From NCBI RefSeq assembly GCF_032854445.1, contig NC_088300.1:38032458-38096457 (forward strand): a stretch of DNA of 64,000 nt. Reading direction: 5' to 3'. The notes under the pieces are model-generated. The model saw nothing but the letters and a program-made list of their open reading frames with translations. It did no database searches and was not told the DNA's origin. The position numbers were made by a program, and so were the translations under genes. The DNA is from Liolophura sinensis. Its lineage: Eukaryota > Mollusca > Polyplacophora > Chitonida > Chitonidae. Of the stretch, positions 54,164 through 64,000 are shown piece after piece. Numbering within the stretch: position 1 is the stretch's first letter; each line of letters starts with the position of its first letter.

Positions 54164-54960
54164 GATCGATACATACAGAAAAGTTGTAAAAGTGAAAGTA
54201 GATTAATAACATTCGCATCACTTTCATCACTTCTAATAATTCTAAAATGGTATCACTAGTGAGCAAGGAAATATATGTTTAACATATCCATGTCTAAATT
54301 TTCTGGACTCTCAATAAATGTACAAATGTATTAACATTATAGTTTTATACAGAGAACGTGTATTGCCATCGCTAAGTTTCATTTTGGGCAAGAATGTGCT
54401 GTATGAAAGTGCGTGTGAATAAACTGTAACAACTGTACATCATTTGTGAAGCGTTTTACAACAGTATTTACTTTGGACCAATTTATTTTCCACAGTCAAA
54501 TTCAATGATTCTTCCCAGCGTTTTTCAAACTTTATCAAATAAAAGGTATTCTGTTATTGTATTCGTACACAACTGTTTTTACCGCGAATTTTAAACTCAT
54601 GACAAGATATGTGTGTGTGTCGTTAGATCGTTCGGAATCGTTTACCTCTTGCGCTCTAAAGAAACCAAGAGAACACATCTGAATTCCATATGCAACAATG
54701 TAAAACCTATGTAGAAACTATTCAAGACGGTAAAACATGGAAAACTAATTTCATCAAAATAATCATGGAGATAAATAATATCATCTGACCATAATTTAGT
54801 GGAAACATATCGAGCAAAGGTTATTCCTAAAATTGGCCCCTTGCACACAGGTAGTTCCAAAATTTATTCATAGGAGAAGAAAACATAAAAAACGATGCCA
54901 AAATCAGGTGAAAGAGCATCAAAACCGGCAAATATGGTCTTTGATATTGTATTTCGAATT
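54164..54960. other. No recognisable feature
   Basis: Nothing supported. Confidence 0.4.
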
Positions 54961-55265
54961 TTTTTTGTTGCAGAAGAAAGGTGTACTTAAAATTTTGTAT
55001 GGTGGGTATTTGGGACCACCTTTTGGTATTTACCGTCGTCGCATAATAACATTCAAAATAAAGATGTGATGCATGTGTAATAAATTTATTTGAATGTAAA
55101 TTTGTTGTTTACATTCAAACATATGCACGTGAATTTGAATTCTGATAATATTTATGAATATATTGAAAATATAAATATGAACAAAATCCGGGTTGAAGGT
55201 GGTCCCAAATACCCACCATACACAAATGATTGCCGAGTGTCTTTTTACCTACGAAGAAAAATTTA
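54961..55265. repeat. Foldback (inverted-repeat) element, MITE-like
   Basis: A 26-bp arm at 54997-55022 (GTATGGTGGGTATTTGGGAC then CACCTT) is the exact reverse complement of 55196-55221. The outer flanks are also roughly complementary (T-run on the left, A-run on the right). In the centre a second hairpin, TTTGAATGTAAA / TTTACATTCAAA, lies at about 55089-55120. No coding capacity. Target-site duplications were not identified. Confidence 0.75.
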
Positions 55266-56429
55266 AAAAAAAAAAAACTGAAGACCACATTTACAACTAA
55301 CTTTCCCACCCTTTCATCTGAACTTCATGTATTTTTTTCTGTTTTCTCCACCTTTAACGACATTTTATCTCAATCTGGGATAAGTCGCAAAACTGTTGCA
55401 ATTTGTATTCATTTGACTGAGTTTTCATAGAATTATTTCTAATGAGAATGCTTACTGCAGGCAATATAAATGTAAGGTGAAATGGGTTCATCCTTTCTGC
55501 ATTCACCACCAATTAAAAAAATCATCAGCTGTATCACCACCTTGACATGTTCTACATTTTAAATTAGCACAGAAAGTCTCCATGCAAACCCAGCCTATCT
55601 CTATTGAAGGAAATTCCGTGAGACTGAATCAAATGCCTTTTCAAAATAAATCAAAGGAACAGTGCTAGTCTGTCTATACAAAGTTTTTTTTAAAAAGAAA
55701 ACCTGTATGGCTTCGAGAATGTAATTCAGTCTCACAGCTTGCTTTGGGATTTCGCGAAACCATGTAAATGCCCTTTCATGTTCGTATCAGTGTTTCCAGG
55801 CAACGGTGAATTAAATTAATATCGTCAATCAGTTTTAGTACAATCAGGAACTTTGGGATTATTTATATGGCGATATTTATTACAACTGATTTTTGGATCC
55901 CAGTGTGTTACCAGTTTCAAACGAAGGTCACAAAAGGATTTTGTTTATCACCTGTAAAAGTTCTTCTGTGTGGAATCTGGGTGTAACAACATTTGGTTGA
56001 AATTAGTATTAATTCTTATACGACCAAGCACAGTGCGTGAAATATTAGAAACGTTGGCACAAAGCATTTAATACCCCATTTTGCTCCACAGGTTTAACCA
56101 CGCCTTCTGTTTAATGACTATTTTCAGGACAGGAGACATATTAATTAGACTGACTCAGTGAAAATATATTTTAGCGTTGGTTTGTTTATTGTACTTAATC
56201 ATGATAATTAAACTGACTGATTTTAATGACCATTTGCCTTGGAATATATTTTGGCACTTGTTTTGATTCGTGTATAATCAGCCATTGTAATTAAACTCAT
56301 AACGAAAGTGTGAGGTTTGGTATTTTAACTTTTAAAAATTTCTTATGCAGTTTCTGTACATGATTTAAAATCTAAGAAAGGCCAAACTACAATCAGTTTA
56401 CCCAAAACAACAGTTTAACGCTGGTTTGG
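55266..56429. other. No recognisable feature
   Basis: Nothing supported. Confidence 0.4.
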
Positions 56430-56540
56430 TTGATTGAATCGTCTATGCTAAGTAACCTTTCGGTCAGTTTAAACCCTTGACCTTCTATGCTCACCAACCG
56501 TCCAGCCCATGTGAACCTCTGTTCGGATTACGGGAACTAA
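56430..56540. repeat. Isolated piece of the satellite-like family
   Basis: AAGTAACCTTTCGGTCAGTT, AACCCTTGACC and TGCTCACCAACCGTCCAG match the units of the arrays at 33166-33410 and 36205-37725. Confidence 0.55.
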
Positions 56541-58311
56541 CAGAGCAGTCACATGACCTGCAGCAGCTCGAGTTCCACTTTCTTTAAACACATCGTATTA
56601 AAAAGACGGATTGCCAGGGAGCCAGAGTTTGCCCCCAAAGCTGCACTCCGAGAAGCATCACGCAAAATATGACCAGTGTCCAGGTATGTATGTCTGACTT
56701 GACTTGATCTACTGCTAATTTTAGCGAGTCAGCGGCGGGAAAATGTTTGTTGACCTAGAGCTGAACCCGGGTCTACGCCTATGATCCTTTCAATGTACAA
56801 TGCTCTGTTCCGCAGGACTTGCCTGAAAATAAGTATATAAGTAATCGTAGATGGTGACTTTATGCTTCACTGTCATACTTCACTGTCATGCTTCATTGTC
56901 TTAGAAAGGAAACGTCTAAAATCGAAGAGACGAAACGTTTAGACGAAAAATATTCACCTAGGAGTCATTGCTACAGTCATCAGTTTACTTTAAAGCTTCT
57001 TGGCGTAAATGGTTCTTTTCTTCGCGTGACAAGTTGATATTTCAATCCTAGTTTGGAGATTGTCAGTTAGTCTGATGTAAAGCTACGGCCAAGGAAAGTG
57101 TTACACGGCATGGGGTTAACATGATTGAAATCACGAATATGTATATTATGTATTCTTTGACGACCATTGTGCGCACAAGCAGATTTCCATTACCACGTTC
57201 GCTTTCATGCTGCTTGTTCGCTTACATGTTTTGTCCTACTTTACCGTATAGGCACGTGCTCCTGTGTGCAGGTGTTGACAATTAAGCCAAGTCAGTAAAC
57301 AGAGCCGTGAATGATGAGAGCAGTAATAAATTAGCTTAGAGATGTTCCCATACTCTTGAGTCAACTGACACGAGAAGATGAGAAGGAGTGTTTGAACGGG
57401 AGTTCTTCCCCACTCTCTCATATTTACTCGCTGTCTCTTTATCGGGTGTTAGCATAGGCTTACCAGAGAGACGATTTTTTTCACTGCAGAGAACAATTTC
57501 ACTGAATACAACAAAGACAACTTCGGAATGAGTTCAAAGTATAACAAACATAGGGTGGAACATATCCCTAGTCTTATTCTTCATGCAATGAAGGAATTGA
57601 GTGAACATTGCATGCACACTCAGTTTAAAAGTGCCTGTAGAACATGGAGTCGTCTGACGTAGCCTACAAGGACCCAATAAAGGGGTGACCCCGAGCATAT
57701 ATACTTATCTGTCATCGTCGTGGATACAGTGGCTATTGACTGGAAAAATTATTGAATACATATCATAGAATGTATCAGAATCACCAATGATTCTATGTTT
57801 GGGTTGATGACGCCTTCTGCAGTAATAGGCTCTTATAACGACAGGCTCATACAACGACAGTATAGTTAATTTATAGAGCTGCCTAACGTAAATGCCATCG
57901 TCTTTCGTTTTAAGGCGGACGTCTTACACACACAGTCGAACTCTGTAACTGTTGATTAAATACTCTTGTGATTCACTTTGTTTACTGGAAACCAGAGAAA
58001 ACTTTCATTACCTGAATGATTTAAGATACAAGAGATACAACGTAATCGGCATTCCATGCGCCATATGTATAATCAAAGAATGGTATTTTGTGTAACGATG
58101 CATTGCTTGCATGGCGAGTATGTATCTGTGTAGCTATGGCTTTCCGCCACTGCTACACCGCTACGTTTAGTGTTATTGGGGTATATGTAAAAAAATGCTA
58201 TGTGTTTTAAATAAAAGTGATGTTCTATGTGGCTACATCTGATGAAAATTTTACTTCTTTAATGCCTTCATATTTTAGAAAAAGGAGTCAATTTATATTT
58301 GTTTATTTAAG
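56541..58311. other. Upstream flank of the tryptophanase-like gene
   Basis: No exon, promoter motif or repeat I can support. A splice acceptor-like TTTGTTTATTTAAG ends directly at the ATG of the next gene, so a short 5' exon may lie in here. Confidence 0.35.
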
Positions 58312-59709
58312 ATGGAGCCATTCAAGATTAAGATGGTGGAAGAGATGTCGATATCATCCCGATCAGAACGAGAACGTGTGTTAAAGGAGGCCGGTTATAA
58401 CCCTTTCCTTGTTCCGGCCAAGTACGTAACATATGACCTTTTGACCGATTCTGGGACCGGAAGTATGAGCTGCCTTCAATGGGCTGCCTTCATGAAAGGC
58501 GACGAGAGCTATGCAGGAGCCAGGAGTTTCTTAATCTTCGATAAAACGGCAAAAGACATCACGGGCTTTCACCATGTTCTTCCGATCCACCAAGCCCGAG
58601 CAGCTGAGAGAATACTTTTCCACGTTGTAGTCAAAGAAGGGAGCCTGGTGTTAGGGAATGGATTTCTGGATACAGCTAAAGTGCATCTGGAGCGGTGCGG
58701 CGCCATCCCAGTCAACATTTCCGTCAACCCGTCCAAATCCGGTGACTTTAACGGCGACATTCAAATCAGCTTACTAGAACGTTATATTGCCAGGGGTAAG
58801 CCAGAAGTGTCATTAATGTATCTCTCTGTGACCAGCCACAGAAATGGCGGCCAACCTGTTAGCATGGCTTGTGTAAAAGCCATCTCCCAGATCTGCCGTA
58901 AGAATCAGATACCCTTTTACCTTGAAGCCTCTCGTCTCCCGACAAACTGTTGGTTCGTGACATCAAGAGAAAGAGCGTTCGCGAAGCGGCAGCCGCTGCA
59001 GATCGCAAGAGAAATGTTCGCTCTATGTGACGGCTGCCTCATGTCTGCGAAGAAAGACGGTATTTGTAACACTGGGGCCTTCCTCGCTACAAACTCTTCC
59101 GCGCACCACACACTCTTCTCCCAGCATCTAATCCTGGCCGAGGGTTTCGTCACTTACGGTGGTATGACCGGCAGAGATATGGAGGCCGCCGCTGTCGGTC
59201 TAATGGAGGCGCTAGACGAGAACTATTTGCGATTTAGAGTGGAATCCTTAGCACGTTTCGGTGAAATGCTCAAAAAGAGAAGTGTACCGATTATAGAACC
59301 CGTTGGTGGTTATGCCATCTGCATTGATGCCGGTACCCTTCTCTCGCACCTTGATTCAAGCGCCAATCCCGCTTGGGCGCTTAACTGTGCTTTATACCTG
59401 GAGGGGGGCATCCGAGGTTCGGAAGAAGGACATATTATGAAAACTGATGACAGTCCTGGTTCCAAGCAATTGCTTCGCTTGGCCCTGCCGGGTCGCGTCT
59501 ACACCTACACGCACCTACAGCACATCAGTGATGCCATAGCGTCTGTAGTGGCGCGCAGAACCAGAGTATCAGGAATGCGCTTGATGGAATCCTCATCGCC
59601 ATTACGGCATTTCACGGCCGTTCTTGAGCCCATCAATAGGGAAATATTTCCCAGCGCTACCAATGGAAAAGACACGGCGCCCCAGCAAAATGGTTACAGG
59701 CGACACTAA
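58312..59709 (+). CDS. Tryptophanase / tyrosine phenol-lyase family PLP enzyme, single exon
   Basis: Family members are PLP-dependent beta-eliminating lyases that split tryptophan or tyrosine to indole or phenol, pyruvate and ammonia. The 465-residue frame is close to the bacterial length (E. coli TnaA, 471). It aligns from the start (MEPFKIKMVEE), with DLLTDSGTG (43-50), DESYAGARS (64-72), HQARAAE (93-99), GGQPVS (179-184), the PLP-lysine motif MSAKKD (Lys247/248), TYGGM (281-285) and LRHFTA (431-436). Three cofactor-contact positions seem altered: His176 where the bacterial enzymes have Asn, Glu205 where they have Asp, and QAR instead of QGR. There are no introns, and the start context is strong (AAGATGG). 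The last residues overlap a minisatellite. Substrate is unknown. Confidence 0.9.
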   Translation: MEPFKIKMVEEMSISSRSERERVLKEAGYNPFLVPAKYVTYDLLTDSGTGSMSCLQWAAFMKGDESYAGARSFLIFDKTAKDITGFHHVLPIHQARAAERILFHVVVKEGSLVLGNGFLDTAKVHLERCGAIPVNISVNPSKSGDFNGDIQISLLERYIARGKPEVSLMYLSVTSHRNGGQPVSMACVKAISQICRKNQIPFYLEASRLPTNCWFVTSRERAFAKRQPLQIAREMFALCDGCLMSAKKDGICNTGAFLATNSSAHHTLFSQHLILAEGFVTYGGMTGRDMEAAAVGLMEALDENYLRFRVESLARFGEMLKKRSVPIIEPVGGYAICIDAGTLLSHLDSSANPAWALNCALYLEGGIRGSEEGHIMKTDDSPGSKQLLRLALPGRVYTYTHLQHISDAIASVVARRTRVSGMRLMESSSPLRHFTAVLEPINREIFPSATNGKDTAPQQNGYRRH

Positions 59710-60170
59710 TGCATTGATAGGACTACTGGGAAGCTGAATCACCACCCCTGCAAAATGGTTACGGGCGACACTAACCCACTGAAGCATGGTTAGTACGACT
59801 ATTGGGAAAGAGTCGGCACCTCAACAGAATGGTTACATGCGACACTGACCCTCTGATGCATTTTTAGTACGACAATTAGGAAAGAGACGGCACCTCAACA
59901 GAATGGTTACATGCGACACTGACCCACTGATGCATTTTTAGTACGACAATTAGGAAAGAGACGGCACCTTAACAGAATGGTTGCATGCAACACTGGCCCA
60001 CTGATGCATTTTAGTACGACTATTGGGAAAGAGACGGCACATCAGCAGAATGGTTACATGCGACACTGACCAATTGTTTTTCAGCTCGACAAACGGAAAA
60101 TCGTGGCTCCCCTTCAGAATTGTTTACAGTGACTCGATACAATGCATTTTCCTCGATTATGTCATAAAAA
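59650..60170 (+). repeat. 74-bp minisatellite derived from the 3' coding end of the PLP-enzyme gene
   Basis: AATGGTTAC (or a one-base variant) recurs at spacings of 65, 74, 74, 74, 73 and 70 bp from 59691 to about 60121. The first unit contains the last ~15 codons and the stop. Later units repeat GGCACCTCAACAGAATGGTT and GCGACACTGACCC in the 3' UTR. Units drift at both ends. Confidence 0.92.
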
Positions 60171-60239
60171 TGTTTCAGTCCAAAATACTAATCACTCCTC
60201 GACACTCCCCGCTCTCTAACGCAAAAACGAAAAAATGAA

Positions 60240-60245
60240 AATAAA
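60240..60245 (+). promoter_or_regulatory. Polyadenylation signal of the PLP-enzyme gene
   Basis: AATAAA lies about 530 bp after the stop codon and just beyond the minisatellite, the first canonical signal downstream. It would place the repeat array inside the 3' UTR. Confidence 0.45.
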
Positions 60246-63200
60246 ATGAAAATTTTGGTTTGTAAGTTATATTGAAAAGAGCATGAACCACAGAAAACTG
60301 CCATAATTTATGTCACATCACCACATAGCATGCAATCGTCAGCCTTGGGTAATTATAACGCCACGTTATAAAAATACATAAGAAAGCTGCACAGGTCACG
60401 GACATATGCAATATCCAAAGAGACTGTTTCCAGTAACACACATTTTTGTGAAGTAGCTCTTATCTTGAAAACTGTACAAAGTTTTGCCCTTTCAGATTTC
60501 TGGAAACACCCTTTCGGTCGTCAATTGTTGAAAAGTACGTCTCAGTTATTTTACTACACAAGGTAAGCTCAGGGCTGTGAACTCGTCACGGGTACAGTAC
60601 AGGTAAGCACGTTTGCATCATGTGTATGCCTTGCCAATGCCCAATCCCGACCTATGTATGTCTATGCCAGGGATTAAGGTCATGTGGGGACACAACCATG
60701 GTAACTGAGGATATAACGTCGTCGAGTTAACTTGACTGTACTGAACGACAGTTTGGCTGATATACAATATTCTAAGCCCGTATACAGGCTGATGTACCCA
60801 ATTCTCCACACTGTATAACCAACCACACGTTCTCTCATATGTTTCGCAGCAGACAAACAATACTATCTAAGCTAAACGCGTATCGTGGAAAGTAAAAAAA
60901 GAAATGAAACGATGTATAGACATTTAGTAGAGCGTATTTTATAAGGGCATGAACACACTGTGTCATCATGGCTTGGCATAAGTAACATTTTAGCCTCGCC
61001 TATTCGTGCAGCTATTGCAATGTTAGCATTTGTCTGGACCTTACTTAAAATGATAGCAATCACGCCTATGTTTTTTGTTCTGCAAACATAGACCTCGTCA
61101 GCAAGTGTAATTGGGTTCGCCAGCCTATTTCAAAAGGAAGCAAATCATAACTGATAAAACAGCAGTGCCCTCCATATATTAGAGTAACAATGTCAGCTTT
61201 TATTTCATGATAACTGGTTTTTGTGTTGGTATTGAAATCAGTGGTTTTGTTATTTAAGTAGGTAGAGGGCGCTGCTGTTTTATGAGTTACAATTAGATTT
61301 GCTTCCCTTTGTACAGGGCTGGCGGACTTCATTCTTCCATCCGCTGCTATTTTTAAGCCTATCATCCCTCACACAGACATAACCGCAACTTAAAACCTTA
61401 CGATAGTTCCGCATGCAATCACCAGATAATCGCCATATTAATTATCCAGACATGTCTATAAGTTGCAATGGAAATCGCATGCATCAATCTACAACTTTGA
61501 TAGAAATTACTTCAGGGAGCACTTCAGACTATTCCCCTTAGACTTAGACTGAAGTCAAAATTTCAAATCTCTTTAAAACTGTTATGTTTTACGTAACAAG
61601 GTCAAAATATTGCTTGACTACGTAAATCCCGGATAAGTTATTGTAGAACAAATTTCAGCTAAAATAACGGAAAGAAACATACCAATGTTATTGAATGAAA
61701 TTTTGACTTAAGTCTAAGATCGCTTGGTCATGGCATGAGCCAACAATAGCGAAATCCCAGTCCCTATGTCGATTCAACTAGGTCCCGGGAGAGCACTTTA
61801 GGTTAACAGAATTCTACAAAATCTTTAGCGTATTTAATTGTTCAAGATCAAGGATATTTGACAGCCTTCCCGAAATCTTGGTGACCTGTCCAAACGACCA
61901 ATAAGACAATCGACGAACAGAAACCAGTAACAGCCACAATGGCGTAAACTGTGCTGACACTCGTAGAATTGGGTCATCGTTTCCAAGATACAGGCCATTT
62001 CCCAACGTTCTTTTCTTGAATATATATTGGATTTAGAATTTAATTATTGTATGTATCTGTTTACCATTGTATATTGGTATAATTGTGCTTTATTTCCACC
62101 TCGGTCAAGTTTGAGGAGCGAATATGTATTTAGATGGAAAGATGTTTGCTATGATTGTAGTTGCCATTAATAAAATATCGATGCAAACTAATTGTAAAAC
62201 TTTATGTCCTTGTTGTTAGCAATGTGAAGTTATTAAACATATGAAGCAACTTTTCACGTTTTGTGCTGTTTGGCCAGTCACGTGTTTTAGCGGTCATTTT
62301 AAATTTTATTGATAAGCTTAAAAATTAGTCTTGTCCAAAACAGGTAAACCCAGGTACACCCAAGTCTAAAAACAGCACAGTCATATCGGAAAGAAAAAGC
62401 GTTTCTTGAGAATACCTTGACGCAAGGATTATGAACTCAATAACAGTTTGTGGTTTTCATATAATTACCAACAAACTTTTCAGAAATCGTTCGATTTTTC
62501 TCCAAAGTTCAACATGCCAGCTGTATGCAAGACTGAATAAAACTTGTCACTGCAGTCTACTGGGAGAACGGGCATCAATTTTGCAACAATGTATTGTTTC
62601 TATCTTGGTTCTCGGCGACCAACTTTGAAACAATGATGTATCGTTTGTTTCAGTATTTTGTTTTCGTCTGTCAGCACAAGACCAAAGCCACCTAATCTCT
62701 ATGCTATTCTTCAGTACTAAGCCCATTGTAAACTATGTTAGTACATTCTTTTTGGTGAGTTTTCATCTTTTTTCGTTCTTATATTACTATTCAGCATAGA
62801 ATTTATGCAGAGCGTACATAGCCGATTCCTGGACATGCTGTTCGCGACAGCTATACAAGTGGCGCAGGACTGCTGTCTGAGAGTAATGTTTATTTTCTTT
62901 TCACTGGTCTTCACACAAGCCTCAATTTACTTTGTATCTAGCTGCTTGTGGTTCAAATCCAGATAATTCCTGCCAACCTTTTTTCGCCCTTTTTCGATTA
63001 CCATAACTTTACAGTCATCAAGCTACAAGAAGCGGTAAAAGACTAGTACCGCTGTCAGAGCTTCAGTGTTAAAAAACCTACAAGAGCATACAGAATTACT
63101 CATCGAAATGGTTTGCTATTCTGCGTACGGTTGTAAAAACAGATCGTAGAGGACCCCTGAAGTTAGTCTTTTCAAGTTTCCAGATGATCTGATCCTCAGG

Positions 63201-63692
63201 AAGGCGTGGAATGACAGAACAAAACGAAAAGATTTTTGTACCCACCAAAATCAGACCAGCAGAGCGAAAATAGCGCATGGAATTACACATCGCACATTTT
63301 TCACATTTTAAGGATTTTGAGTTACCCTAAACGACATCACAAACATGTGTGTCACCAATCATTCATCAAGGTCATTCGTTGGGTGGTTAATAAAAGTTAG
63401 GCCAGGTCAGTCGTACTGAGCGGGAGATAAATAAAAGAACAAAACACAGATAGCGAATCATATAGATGTCTAGTTATTTAATTTTCTTTAAGATAAATCA
63501 ATTTTGTAAACGGAAAAAGGCCAGATCAGAAAACTGACGATAGCTGCAATCGGTGCCTATATTTCCTATGGGATGAATTGCCCCGATGACGTTCATTATG
63601 GCAAACCCTATTTGGAAATGGTTCCGGGATGAACGCTCTTGATGTCGAAAGTGCCACAAATGTTTCTGCATGAAACCATGTTTAACAAAAAG
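60246..63692. other. No recognised gene
   Basis: Only one weak exon-like segment (62795-62882, +) was noticed. Otherwise AT-rich DNA with no supported gene, RNA or repeat. Confidence 0.35.
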
Positions 63693-63736
63693 AACCCTTT
63701 GGTAATGGTTCTATACAGAACCATTACCAAAGGGTT
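63693..63736. repeat. Perfect 19-bp-arm palindrome with 6-bp loop
   Basis: AACCCTTTGGTAATGGTTC (63693-63711), loop TATACA, and the exact reverse complement (63718-63736). GTTTCTGCA flanks both sides as a direct repeat (about 63662-63670 and 63734-63742). This has the look of a small foldback or MITE. Confidence 0.85.
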
Positions 63737-63742
63737 TCTGCA

Positions 63743-64000
63743 GGCGATAAAAGCCAAAGAACCTTTACTAGTTCCACATGGAACCTTTTTCTTAAGAGTT
63801 GCTTATAAGCTGATTCTGAAGTAGTTTTCGAAGTATTCAAATTACAGTTTAGATCATCAAGCAATATACAAATTCCCACAGACCAGTTTCAGTAATAAAA
63901 TTATCATCACAATTTCTTAAAAACAATACGCTTTTAAAAGAAATACCAAGTGAATGTGCATCTGTTTCTTAAACTAATTAGACATAAAACCACATGTGTT
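63743..64000. other. No recognisable feature
   Basis: Contains a small palindromic GTTCCACATGGAAC at about 63769-63782 and nothing else supported. Confidence 0.35.

Noticed and set aside
58312-59709. Bacterial contamination for the tryptophanase-like gene
   Set aside because: Flanks are AT-rich host-like DNA, there is a eukaryotic start context and 3' signal, no neighbouring bacterial gene, and a minisatellite continuous with the coding end.

Overview
This window looks like animal nuclear DNA, most likely from a lophotrochozoan such as a mollusc. The background is AT-rich with few genes. It carries many copies of one tRNA-headed SINE, several minisatellites, decayed LTR and Penelope-like retrotransposons, and a recognisable last exon of the DNA-repair gene Ku70. 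The organism call is an inference from the repeat content and general look.

Bases 1-39420 are mostly non-coding. The exceptions are the Ku70 SAP-domain exon (968-1084, +), the 5' half of a Ty3/gypsy element (5460-7979, -), two oppositely oriented Penelope-like pieces (31984-32790, - and 33395-33830, +), a possible basic first exon (35300-35077, -) and two weak candidate exons on the minus strand. The rest is SINE copies and tandem repeats: a 98-bp array, a 25-bp array, a 28-bp array, a 140-bp duplication and a dispersed satellite-like family.

Bases 39421-53748 are one decayed Polinton/Maverick (adintovirus-like) element of about 14.3 kb. It has 84/87-bp terminal inverted repeats starting AGTAGTATAC and a flanking target-site duplication CGACC (CGACCA if the junction A is shared). 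It is clearly more GC-rich than its flanks. It encodes a protein-primed family-B DNA polymerase, a retroviral-type integrase, a packaging ATPase, a candidate major capsid protein, a candidate minor-capsid gene carried twice by an 813-bp tandem duplication, several small membrane proteins and a zinc-ribbon protein near the left end. Most long genes are broken. The polymerase has two frameshifts, two stops and a deletion at the expected palm motif A. The integrase lacks its first catalytic Asp. The capsid gene has an in-frame stop and no ATG. I found no adenovirus-like protease. It reads as a dead copy whose boundaries are still intact.

Bases 53749-64000 are again host-like. They contain one uninterrupted 465-codon gene (58312-59709, +) of the tryptophanase / tyrosine phenol-lyase family. 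This is normally a bacterial PLP enzyme; here it has several altered active-site positions, and a 74-bp minisatellite has grown out of its own 3' coding end. A foldback element (54961-55265) and a perfect 19-bp-arm palindrome (63693-63736) are also present.
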